Shown: in pieces, positions 38,940-48,732 of the stretch
Numbering within the stretch: position 1 is the first letter of the stretch
Layout of the letters: every line of letters begins with the position of its first letter
Assembly: GCF_002994745.2 (NCBI RefSeq)
Contig: NC_037094.1
Coordinates: 24,405,001 to 24,469,000 of the forward strand
Origin: Rosa chinensis
Lineage: Eukaryota; Streptophyta; Magnoliopsida; Rosales; Rosaceae
Direction: 5' to 3'
DNA: 64,000 nt
The notes under the pieces: model-generated
What the model was told of the DNA's origin: nothing
What the model saw: the letters and a program-made list of their open reading frames with translations, nothing else
Databases searched by the model: none
Position numbers and translations under genes: made by a program

Positions 38940-39170
38940 GTTTCTCCTGTTTTATGAACAAATAGTTAAAACTGTTCTATCCACCTGCCAATCTACAGTG
39001 CTCCACCATCGTAGACTTGGCATAAACAGCAGTAACAACACTACTAACCGAATCGAAAACAATTTGAAATGAAACCAGTTGATCTGTGATTGAAAGAATT
39101 TGAGTGGAAGGATTGAGAGACGGCTTACAAAGACCAAACATTAGACCTAGACACCCCTCTGCCATTTGTA
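38940..39170 (-). pseudogene. LINE endonuclease fragment (tentative)
   Basis: The minus-strand frame reads ITDQLVSFQIVFDSVSSVVT followed by AVYAKSTMVEHCRLAGG, like the plant LINE endonuclease block in which a D..VS.E.....VVT.VYA stretch precedes an R..LW motif. The LW is lost. Only about 60 residues. Confidence 0.45.
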
Positions 39171-40858
39171 CAGATTAGAACCAAGTTCAAAGAACGCCAA
39201 AAAGAAGCCAGAATAGAAGGCAAATCCACAAAAGGCTTATTGTTTTCCAATGATTTTAATTTGGTTCTAACGAATTAGATGAATTCAGTCTTTTCCATGG
39301 ACGTCAAAGCTGAAAGAAATGACACCAAAGGTCAATTCCACTTGCTTGACCTTGACTATAACCAAAATGAGTTGGACGTTGGTGTGGACAGAATGCATGG
39401 ACATTCCATTTATGATATTAAACTAAATTCCATTTGCTTTTGCGTAAAGAGCAAGGCATGTATTTAAGAGCTAAATATGTTTTTTATCTTGATCGACTTC
39501 CCATTTGTACAATCTTACTGTTGAATTGGGATATTTTGAAAAGTGTATCGGCATGCCATTTGTAGAAGAACCAACTTGAATTTACTGACTATTTTCAGCT
39601 AAATTCTACAGCCAATAGAAAGGGTTATAAATAAAAAGAAGTAAACTGAAGAGGATGAGGTGTTGTAGAGAGAATACTTGTATAATGAAACGAAGGCGTC
39701 CCCTGCCACTCTGTCAGTATGTATGAAAGCATGACACCAATTTATGAACTTATGCTCATCTTCATTGCTTATTGTCAAAAACTCTTCGGCATTTCATCAA
39801 ACGCCTTGTGGGCGTCCTTCACAATGACCCAAAAAAAATGAGGTTGAGTACAACTCATTTTGGGTCTGAGAATATTTAATTGAATTTAGATTCTCAGACC
39901 CAAATAAGGATTTGTTGGTTGTTTGCAGTGTATTGGTACACATTGGCGGGGTGCATGGTGGACATTGCTAGGCCTTTATCAGGCTGATGTTTTCCGATCA
40001 TTGGTACGCATCTGGTTCTCATTTTTCTGTCATGCATCCGCTGAAATGTGCAGACAACTTTTGCATTTGTGGACAACTTAAATTTGATTGTCATGATTTT
40101 ACTACATCAATCCTAGTTGTGGTTTTACATTAATTCAGAAAGTTTCAGAAGCATGTAGGACACAGAGTGGGTAACGTAGGTTGCTAATCATCGCTGAGCA
40201 TTATTCTGTTACCATGCCATTAAGATTTATGTTTCTCATAAACAAATTTGATGATGAGAGGGTAACCAAAGACGATATAGAGAGGGCACTGGAGGAGCAG
40301 TGTGGTGGTGAAGAAGATGTATTTCTTATTCTGCATGCACAATTGCATCTGTTTTTGCTGCTTAAATGTATTCAGTAAAATGTTAACCCTGAAGTTCTAG
40401 TCCTTTCTCATGCTTCGACAGCTACCCTAGACAAACCCTGGGTTTAACACTCCTTTCAAATTTACAAAATATTCACACGCTTACATGCTGGTGTACGTAA
40501 GTGAAACTGACAAGGACAAAATACTCTGTATGTATGTCTATGTATAATCTGGTGTACATGGGTTTAATAACACTCCTTTCAAATGAACTGAATGTATCCA
40601 TAATCTGGTGTACATGCACGTGCTTGCTGCATATGTTCATTGGCATTATAGACTTTAAGGGGTGTATTTATAGGGGAGGGAGGGAGGGAAAATAACTACT
40701 TTTGTTGTGCTGGTACATTCTATATCCTGAATAATGTTCATACTAGCATTGCTGGGTGGGTGGAATGTGAAGTGAACAGAGTCAGACCCAAAACTTATAA
40801 TGCTATAGTTTCCGTTCATTCATTTGACTTCTAGTTGAGAACATCCTTGCTTTTGCAG
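39171..40858. other. Unassigned stretch with possible exon scraps
   Basis: The frame at 40,181-40,378 includes NKFDDERVTKDDIERALEEQ, which reads like real protein sequence, but I cannot assign it. No splice partner was found. The rest is AT-rich. Confidence 0.3.
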
Positions 40859-41460
40859 TATGGAAAAGTTGTGCAAGCTCTAAGAAGAGGCGACCTCCGA
40901 CTTCTTCGGCATGCTTTTCAAGAGCATGAAGACAGGTATGAATTGCTTTCATTGTGAAAAGCTGGAGATTGTACTGCATTTTCTATGAGATACTAATTTA
41001 TTTGAAATATATCAGGTTCTTTAGGTTTGCTGTATATCTTGTCCTAGAGAAGCTAGAACTTCAGGTCTATCAGAGATTGTTGAAAAAAGATGCAAGTTCC
41101 CAAGCAACTATAAATCCGCCCTCTGACAGTATAATTTCTCTGAAGATTCAATTCATGATGATGCTTTCTTCATTGTGCAGTTATATTATCCAAAAGCAGA
41201 AGGACCCAAGCAAAGCTCACCAGCTGAAGTTGGAAGTAATTGTCAAAGCATTGAAATGGTCATTGATGTGGATGAGGTACTTGCTCTGCTGTCCCTTTCA
41301 ATCTTGTTTTATTTCCAGTTTCTGTTGTTGATAGGCTATTTAATCAAATATCTGGTCAAATTTGTAGGTGGAGGGCATAATGGCGATGCTAATACACAAA
41401 AGTCTGCTGAAGGGATACTTTGCACACAAGAGTAAAGTTGTGGTTTTAAGCAAGCACTGA
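40859..41460 (+). pseudogene. EER5/THP1-like PCI-domain gene, last four exons only
   Basis: Exons 40,859-40,935 (YGKVVQALRRGDLRLLRHAF), 41,016-about 41,090 (VYLVLEKLELQVYQRLLKK), 41,181-41,276 (YIIQKQKDPSKAHQLKLEVI, VKALKW) and 41,368-41,460 (VEGIMAMLIHKSLLKGYFAH, KSKVVVLSK). This matches the C-terminal PCI domain of THP1/EER5, a TREX-2 mRNA-export subunit. Lesions: no upstream exons; an extra A in the run at 41,083-41,088 before a GC-type donor (GCAAGT); a deletion after KALKW; and a stop after VLSKH, where the family continues with QDPFPKLNGKP. A 5'- and 3'-truncated pseudogene. Confidence 0.85.
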
Positions 41461-41940
41461 TATCCAACTCTTATGCAAGTCCATAACAATAAATTATACT
41501 CTGCTAGTATTATTAACTTGAAAGACTCTAAAATATAGTTGAATAAACATAACAGAATTAGAAAAGAACTAGAACAGTATTAGCTTTACCAATCATCCAT
41601 GGGGTTTGCTGTTCCTTTTTTCCATGTACACCGTCATTGTGATATAAATTCTATCCTTGTACCATCCGATAATTTTAGGTTGCCATACTAACATAATAAA
41701 ATTCTAGGTTTCTGATACCATTAGTTTTCTCACTTTCTTTGTCACTGGAGAATTGGAGATACCAGGATCTTGAGACTTGAGTAGTCCCATCTTTGGGGGA
41801 TTTCAGTGTTAGCAGTGGTCCGGAAAGTTCAAATTTCTATTTATGCAGAGGAATTAAAACTATGAAGTTAGAATTCTTCCTGACAATTATTTTATGATTA
41901 GTCCAACGCTTCTGCCTGTCATGATGATGAAATAATAAAT
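41461..41940 (-). pseudogene. RLP C-terminal fragment (middle copy)
   Basis: Matches the RLP 3' ends at 20,735-21,265 and 22,050-22,200: the AGTGTTAGC.GTGGTCC.GAAAGT segment corresponds to LCGPPLTL, preceded on the minus strand by a degraded LSGRIPS. Heavily degraded. It adjoins the THP1 fragment. Confidence 0.55.
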
Positions 41941-42164
41941 TTATCTCAGATTTTCCATGCAATGTTATCTTTATTTTTCTGAAAGGCTAGTGTTATGTTT
42001 CTGCTCTGACCTACTGTATTGTACAGAAATATATATGCAAACCTAGTGGCTAATAAGTGGTTGATGATTTGGCCTTTTGACATTTACTTTGGTTGCTTTA
42101 TCTGAAGTTGTCAACTAATTTGCTAAAACACTCAAAACGGTATTAGTTTGTTAAATTAAGCTAC

Positions 42165-42665
42165 GTTAATATTTGCATGAAGCCCTTTTTCTTCTTCATG
42201 GTAAAGATGGTAATTTTGAAGGGACACTGAACTTTCCTACAAGAACTAGTTTCTTGTTCATCAGCAAAAACAAGAAGAAGCATTCTAAAGTCTTGAAATT
42301 AGGGAGGTTTGAGCTCAACAGGGATGAACTGGTGGCTGTTAAAACTCAATTCAAGAAAGAGATAAGTGAAGTAAAGAAACCAGTTTGGTATAGATCTTTA
42401 GTTTTTGTGCATTTCTATGAGCTGCAAAATATTTATACATCTCTAAACTCCACCTGCCTGCACCCTCTTTTTTTTTTCTTTCACATATGTAGACATGATA
42501 TTGTTTGTTTCCAACATTAAGTATATCAGAAAGGGTTAGTATGAGTCTTCCATTTCCCGCAGGGTAGCTATATTGAAACAATAAGCAAAGAAAATAGAAA
42601 TTAGAGCTGATCTATTGGAAGTTGTAGATGCTTTCACTAAGAAGCATGAACGCATATTACTTGAC
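42165..42665 (+). other. Possible exon scraps, unrecognised
   Basis: The frame at 42,173-about 42,387 (FPTRTSFLFISKNKKKHSKV, LKLGRFELNRDELVAVKTQF) and a short one near 42,597-42,670 (RADLLEVVDAFTKKHERILL) look protein-like, with GT or AG at plausible edges. I cannot assign a family. They may belong to one gene or be separate captured exons. Confidence 0.3.
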
Positions 42666-42666
42666 A

Positions 42667-43058
42667 CACAGGACTAGGTTGACAACTATTCTCAAGAGTC
42701 GTCTGAACATCCGCTAAACTAGATGACAACTTGGTTTGAATGAACATCAACTGACCATTCAGGTAATGAAGAAATATACAGGGAATAGTTTAACCATCTT
42801 AAGCCTCAGCATCTGATGCCAAGTATGCCTTGCTTATAATTAATTACTCCTTTTATCCCTCACTCTTTCCCTTTGTTTTTTTCCCACTATATAATAGTAA
42901 TTAACCATATACTCGGATACTCAGTTTGTATATAAAGATGCACTTAAAACAAATTTTCTACACAAGAACAGTTTCCTTTTCTTCCTGGACATTCTTCTCT
43001 TTGATAAAACGGACAAAAAGGCCGGTGCCAGTGGAGTTGCACTCTGACAGTCTTTCAT
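42667..43058 (-). pseudogene. Duplicated 3' end of the beta-amylase
   Basis: Copy of 26,561-26,951: the final about 30 codons (LSECNSTGTGLFVRFIKEKN, ending ETVLV and stop) plus about 280 bp of downstream flank. It ends abruptly at about 43,058, where kinase intron sequence begins. Several base changes; no other amylase exon is present. Confidence 0.9.
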
Positions 43059-43297
43059 AGTTTCATTCCATTGAGGAACTTTAACTGTTTGGTTAATTTT
43101 TCCATTTTTTCTGTCTGTTTTATTCCACTTGGTTTTTGTCCATTACTGCTTGGCTGATTGGTTTTCTTAGTCTTGGATGTTGAATGATTGTGATGGTAGC
43201 ATTGAATGGTCTTATAATCTGATCCGAAAGAGTTGTTATTATTAGATAGTGAATTATATTACCTTGTTTTTGGGTTTGAATTATTCCTAAAGAATAG

Positions 43298-43299
<2 letters not shown>

Positions 43300-43333
<34 letters not shown>
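43300..43333. repeat. (TA)n microsatellite, left of the LTR element
   Basis: TA repeat in kinase-B intron 1 at the position of the short TATATATATG in copies A and C (17,243-17,252). Confidence 0.95.
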
Positions 43334-43337
<4 letters not shown>

Positions 43338-43508
43338 ATAAACTAGAGAATTAGAGAGAGATAGAAGAGAGAAACAGAGTATGGAGGAGGTAGAAGTGTC
43401 TATTTTATTCTCATTAGACCCCTTTATATAGGAGTAGTGTTTACATCATAAGGACATAACTAATGAGTATTTACAGTGGACAACCACATTTATATAATAT
43501 TTATAACA
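43334..43508 (-). repeat. 3' LTR of the short-LTR element
   Basis: 175 bp, TGTTATAAAC...TTATAACA. Confidence 0.92.
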
Positions 43509-46233
43509 CTCCCCCTTGGATGTCCACCACTAAATGATATGGTGTTGGACGCGCTTAATGTTGCCTCGTCAAAAACCTTGCCAGGTAACAAAACCCAGTG
43601 GGACAAAAACAACCCTGGTCGAAGGAGAAAAAGAGTTCAACGCGCATACGTCCTAGGTAGCATAATTTTGAATGCTCCCCCTGATGAGAATCTCCCCTTG
43701 ATTGTTGCAAGCTTCAGTCATGTATGTAATAAAATACATGCACCATGTATATTAGATATGGTGTGTCGATCACATAGGTGAGACCATGTGTACTTTGCAT
43801 AAAGGGGACTCATCATGAATTACAATTCCTGCAAAACTTAGGGCATTACCAATAAAACTATAATGTTCTTAATGAATCTTACCTGACATGATAAGAGTAG
43901 AACCATTTTCATTTGCTCAAATTATAGATAAAGATATTAGTTAAAGAATAACAATATAAAGGAACAACAACTGACACATTTACCTTTATCCGAGCATTGA
44001 AATTCAAGTATGGCATAATTAGCCATAAATATCAATTTGTGTAATTTATAATTTCATATAGGCTCAATATGAGCTCTAGACAAATTCATAACTTCGCGAA
44101 AGTTAGAATATGTTGCAACATTGTGAGCATGATTCGAATTCGATTTCTTAGTCTTGTCATAGTACTCATTGAGGCAATAAGTCACTTTGACCATAATTGA
44201 ATGAGTATGTATGAGCTTTAGACTTTTGATTCCATGAGTGAGCTTTAAGCTCATTCATTCATGGACTTGCCTTTGGCAATATGAATCGGTCAAGGATTTG
44301 ATTAAGCAATATGCTTATAATGACACATAGGATTTGGGAATTTGCTTTTAGCAATTTCCTTTAAGATCTTCATATTAGCCAAGACAACATGCCATAAGTC
44401 TCTCGTCAATATAACACTGTACTTATAGAAAAGTTGTCGCTTGGAGAAGAATGATAAGTCCCATGTCTCTCTAAAGAGACTTGTGTCATAGTGATTTTAA
44501 TTCACTAGAATGAACACCCTCTTATATTTTAGGGGTTATAAAGTCCAAATATTTCATCATGTTTCCAATAATCAAATTCATTGGAATTGCCTCTTTCCAA
44601 TTTGGCCAATATTATAATTTGTCGATGTACACATCGAAACGTGGTATAGTATACAGCCCCTGATGATTTTCAGTAGCGCTACTATAGATGAGATATCATC
44701 AAATTTCGATCTCACACATTTATATATGCATGCATTAGCTATAATAAGCTTTGTTGATATCAAGTACTCATTCCTCTTTTAGGAATATATTGTCTCTTTA
44801 GGACAAATTAATTAGAGAATGTGGATCTTTGTATAACCTCATGAAGAGTGTTATAGGGCTTGTATAATATTCCTTTAAAGGGAGATTAAAACATTGGACT
44901 TAGTGGATATATCCCACATAATTCACGCCGTTACATTAGTCTTTCCTCCCCCTAACGGCGGGAAGACTATCAGATTTGACCACACAAAAATATGTGTTCA
45001 TAAATATTGGATTGAAAATCTATTGGTGGGTGGCGGGCCCAAACCAATTTTTAGGTCAAGAAGATAATGAATTGAGATTTTTTCTCAAAATTAAAATGAG
45101 ACATGGTGAATAGATATTACACACCAATTCATGTCGTTTTTCATAAACGATATTGCTCCTTCTAATGGCGGGAGGATTGTCCCATTAAAGTGACAACTCG
45201 CCAATATGCGATAAATTATAATATCCTCGTTAGGAAAGTTTGCAATATGTAGAGTATGTATGTAGATGAGTCTACATGACATAATAATGACACATTAGTC
45301 ACGCCAAAATAAATTTATTTGGCTCAATGAAATTTTTAATTCATGATATAGTATACAGTGGTATACTCATAGTTGATTAATACAACTTAATTTAGGTGAA
45401 AATTTCATCACCAATATATGCAGTGGTATTCCATATATGTAACATAATATGAGCTCAATTGGAGTCGGCCATCAATCAAGATCTGCAGCTCTTGAGATGA
45501 TTGTTACCTTAGCTTTTGGAAGCATCAATTGTGAAAAATTATCAACAATTGCAATGGATCATGTCCATAGTTGCATTATATGCATGCAAGACAACTATGT
45601 TTGTCATTATATTTATCATGAACATTCATGGTTCAAATTGAATTTATTAATGAACACGTTGTTCATATTATTGTTTGACACTGAAAACAAATGTCAAAAT
45701 TATATACTCAAATTTGAGTCTGGGACAGCTGTCCATATGGGTATAAGCATATACTCCAATAATAATAGATTTAGGGACCATAGTCCTCATACTCAAAACA
45801 TTTGGTTTGAGTCTTCACAATTAGAAGCATGTTCTAAAAATAGAGTGAACAGAGGCTCACATGTACTCATAAAGAGAAGGGACAAAGGTCCTGACATAAT
45901 TGGAGATCAAGAAACAAGAGGTTTCGATTTATTTGATTGTATAACAATCAGTGGAGGAATTTTAAGTCCACATGTAATTGGATCAAGAAACATGTAGTTT
46001 CGATCTCATTATAAAGTGACAATTTTATATTAAATTATCAGATAAGATAATAAGAGGAAATTAAATTGAAGTTGTCAAACTCATGAAAATACATACCTCG
46101 ATTTTGTTGAAAATATAATTGATATTTTTAATACCAATATGTGAGTACCATATGCCAAAATAGAGATAGATTCATTTAGAGTCAATAATTGAAACATGCA
46201 TTAATATAACATTATAACAAAATAATCAATAAA

Positions 46234-46307
46234 ACTGTTGTAGTCTAATTGGTTAGGATATTTGGTTCGCATCCAAAAAGACCTGGGTTCAAGTCCCAGC
46301 GATGGAA
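46234..46307 (+). tRNA. tRNA-Glu-like gene or pseudogene, anticodon CGC
   Basis: 74 bp that folds as a tRNA: acceptor ACTGTTG with CGATGGA (mismatch and wobbles), D-arm GTCTAATTGGTTAGGAT, anticodon stem TTTGG/CCAAA with loop TTCGCAT, T-arm CTGGG TTCAAGT CCCAG. The body matches plant tRNA-Glu (TGTAGTCTAGTTGGT...), but the anticodon at 46,268-46,270 is CGC (alanine codon GCG) instead of CTC or TTC. A TTTT run follows at 46,315-46,318, a possible Pol III stop. No intron. It lies inside an LTR element. A pseudogene is most likely because of the acceptor mismatches. Confidence 0.7.
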
Positions 46308-46882
46308 AAATAAATTTTGTTATTTTTTTCACAAACCACATAATCATATGAGGTAGATATGACAAAAATAATCATAAATAATAAATGTTCATTATGATCA
46401 CATAAAATAAATAACTATGGTAAGTATCAAATAATGATAATAGAATAATAATAAAATGAGTTATTAATAACAATAACTACTAGATAATGACAATTAAAAA
46501 CATTATCATGATAATTGTAGCTCTTGCAACAAATACTCATGACAAATTCAGTTATGAAAGAATTGTAATAAAGGTAATTTAAACATAATAAATATGATTA
46601 AACAGATAATGATAATACAACATAATTACGTTTAATCGGTGCCAAAGCATAGGCTTAAAATGACTAAACAAAATAAATAGAGACAAAAAAAACGGCCTAA
46701 ACATAGGCTTAAAATTTATTGGTGTCAAGAAAATTGGCGCTGATCATGTCATCAACATGTTTTTCCATTGTCGACAAAAAAATCAGAGACTTTGAACTTG
46801 TTATCTTCACTGACAGATTCTCCACATAATTTTAGTTGGGAGGTAATCATATGTTTAGCGGAATTGAAAATCAGTGACAGAT

Positions 46883-47210
46883 TTAAAGTTCTGAAGGCGC
46901 AAAATGCGTCCATTCATATCGTGCTCTAGATAGAACAATGGTTTTCTGGTGAACAAATCGATCAGCCAATGCTTGCCAAATCTCAAGTGGATCTTTCACA
47001 GTAAGGTAATCATCTTTTAGGATCTTATCAAGATGATAAAGCAAGAAAATCATAGGTTTGGCGGGCTCTTGCACAGATGACTAATTGTCAACTTTGATGG
47101 CATTTCCAAGGTTTTTAGCCATAAGGTAAATTTCAGCATCAAATAGTTCTTGCCAGAAATTTTAAGAGGATCAAAATCCAATTTTGTTAGATGCTTCATC
47201 TTTCTACAAA
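46883..47210 (-). pseudogene. copia gag remnant of the short-LTR element
   Basis: Minus-strand reading gives MKHLTKLDFDPLKISGKNYL, then after frame changes MIFLLYHLDKILKDDYLTVK and DPLEIWQALADRFVHQKTIV, matching the UBN2 gag consensus (F..HHLD..LK.EYLT..DP..LW..L..R...QK). Frame breaks and a missing zinc knuckle mark it as dead. Confidence 0.72.
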
Positions 47211-47667
47211 CAGAAAAGATGAGATATATTAGGATCCATAATTATTAGAACAATATGTTCTATGAAAAATTCATATACGAAACAAAGGTTTCGAAGAGTT
47301 CATAAATATGAACAATGGATCCCATAGGGAACACACGAGAAAAACATTCGTGTGATGTCTATAGAACCATAGGTTCTAAGACTACTCGGTCAGAGGACTC
47401 GAGTCTTGAGCAATGGAACATGTAGTTCTCATTGTCGCATATGAAATATAAATTTCAACAATTAGATTATATAAAAGATACATACAAATATATGTAAATG
47501 ATCGCATAAAGAAAATTGATATTCATCTATAGAGAAAAATAGAAACTCATAGATCATTTGCCTCGGTATAAGCAACTATGTTGCACCATAAGACTTGCAG
47601 ATCATCATGGAGTTCAAAGAAGAAGAAGAAGAAGAAGAAAAATAAGAGCAAATTCGTGCTGATAACG

Positions 47668-47838
47668 TGTTATAAACTAGAGAATTAGAGAGAGATAGAA
47701 GAGAGAAACAGAGTAGGGAGGAGGTAGAAGTGTCTATTTTATTCTCATTAGACCCCTTTATATAGGAGTAGTGTTTACATCATAAGGACATAACTAATGA
47801 GTATTTACAGTGGACAACCACATTTATATAATATTTAT

Positions 47839-47842
<4 letters not shown>
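47668..47842 (-). repeat. 5' LTR of the short-LTR element
   Basis: 175 bp, one visible difference (GAGTAGGGAGG against GAGTATGGAGG). Confidence 0.92.

Positions 47843-47870
<28 letters not shown>
47843..47870. repeat. (TA)n microsatellite, between LTR element and MITE 1
   Basis: About 28 bp of TA repeat that continues the tract at 43,300-43,333 once the LTR element is removed. Confidence 0.95.
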
Positions 47871-47873
<3 letters not shown>

Positions 47874-48240
47874 GCTGGTTCTGAAGCGGACGTCCGCACT
47901 TCGCTAAAGTGCTAACGCAGGCGCTGCAGCCCAGCTCAGGCGTCGACGGCGGAGCGAATCGGGCCGGAAGGAGGCCGGAAGCATCCTAGACGGCTTCTGG
48001 GCACCGTTCGAGGTTGGAGGAGGTCGGGGTTGCCGGTTTCTGGGCAGCCACCTCACCTGCAACTGCAGGTTCTGTGCAGCACCTGAAAACCCGTCGCCGG
48101 CGACTCCACTCAACCGCAGACCCCTCCGCACGGGGGTCTCCCTCCGGCAAGCAGCGTCGCGCCGTCGTGGCCTGAGTTGGGCTGCAGTGTCGTCGTCCGC
48201 ACTTCAGCGAAAGTGCGGACGTCCTCTTTGGAACGCGTCC

Positions 48241-48241
<1 letters not shown>
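47871..48241. mobile_element. MITE 1, GC-rich foldback element
   Basis: Inverted ends of about 70 bp: the left has GGACGTCCGCACTTCGCTAA and CTGCAGCCCAGCTCAGG; the right has the reverse complements (GCGAAAGTGCGGACGTCC and CCTGAGTTGGGCTGCAG). The middle is very GC-rich, unlike the region. Both flanks are TA repeat, so a TA target is likely. No coding content is supported. Confidence 0.8.

Positions 48242-48287
<46 letters not shown>
48242..48287. repeat. (TA)n microsatellite, between MITE 1 and MITE 2
   Basis: About 46 bp of TA repeat followed by a short ACAC run. Confidence 0.95.
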
Positions 48288-48296
<9 letters not shown>

Positions 48297-48297
<1 letters not shown>

Positions 48298-48693
48298 GAT
48301 CCTATCTAGAGCGGAGCTCCGCTTTGAAATTAATCATGTGAAGTTCGAGTTTTTGGTCACTTTTCAGTCGCATATCCACATCTCGACCGTTCAGTTTTTA
48401 GGTACTAGTGTATAGATCATCTCTGGAAATTTTCAGCCAAAATGATGATCGTTAAGGCATTGATAACTGCCTTAAAGCTAGTACGGTTCAGGTTGACAGA
48501 TTCAGTCCATCCATTGGTTTAAGCGAGTTGGATAACTTAACTATCATCAATTTGGCTGAAAATTTGCAGAGATGATCTATACACTAATACCTAAAAACTG
48601 AACGGTCGAGATGTGGATATACGACCGAAAAGTGACCGAAAACTCGAACTTCACAAGTTAATTTCAAAGCGGAGCTCCGCTCTGGATAGGATC

Positions 48694-48694
<1 letters not shown>
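48297..48694. mobile_element. MITE 2, foldback with GCGGAGCTCCGC palindromes
   Basis: 398 bp with inverted ends of about 160 bp (48,297-48,455 and 48,537-48,694). The ends read AGATCCTATCTAGAGC / reverse complement AGATCCTATCCAGAGC, each followed by the perfect palindrome GCGGAGCTCCGC. The loop is only about 80 bp, so the transcript would be a long hairpin and a possible small-RNA source. Confidence 0.9.

Positions 48695-48696
<2 letters not shown>

Positions 48697-48730
<34 letters not shown>
48697..48730. repeat. (TA)n microsatellite, right of MITE 2
   Basis: The last TA tract before kinase-B intron sequence resumes at CTTCATGTTTTGACTATACT. Confidence 0.95.

Positions 48731-48732
<2 letters not shown>

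Larger units (their letters stand above)
43334..47842 (-). mobile_element. Ty1/copia-type LTR element with short LTRs, in kinase-B intron 1
   Basis: Two 175-bp LTRs (43,334-43,508 and 47,668-47,842) start TGTTATAAAC and end TTATAACA, with one visible difference. Flanks are TA repeat, consistent with a TATAT target duplication. On the minus strand a purine tract (CCAAGGGGGAG) precedes the 3' LTR, and CGTTATCAGCACGA follows the 5' LTR where the primer site should be; it is not the usual initiator-Met match. Gag traces: MKHLTKLDFDPLKISGKNYL (about 47,200) and IFLLYHLDKILKDDYLTVKD, ARYEWTHF (46,883-47,074). No intact pol; the interior is AT-rich. Confidence 0.9.

Noticed and set aside
45449..45997. 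182-codon plus-strand frame inside the short-LTR element
   Set aside because: Longest unexplained frame, but opposite to the element's sense, with no recognisable motif and AT-rich chance composition. I could not support it as a gene.
47904..48294. Frames beginning with Tyr-Ile repeats and an Arg/Pro-rich part
   Set aside because: Tyr-Ile comes from the TA microsatellite and the rest from the GC-rich MITE.
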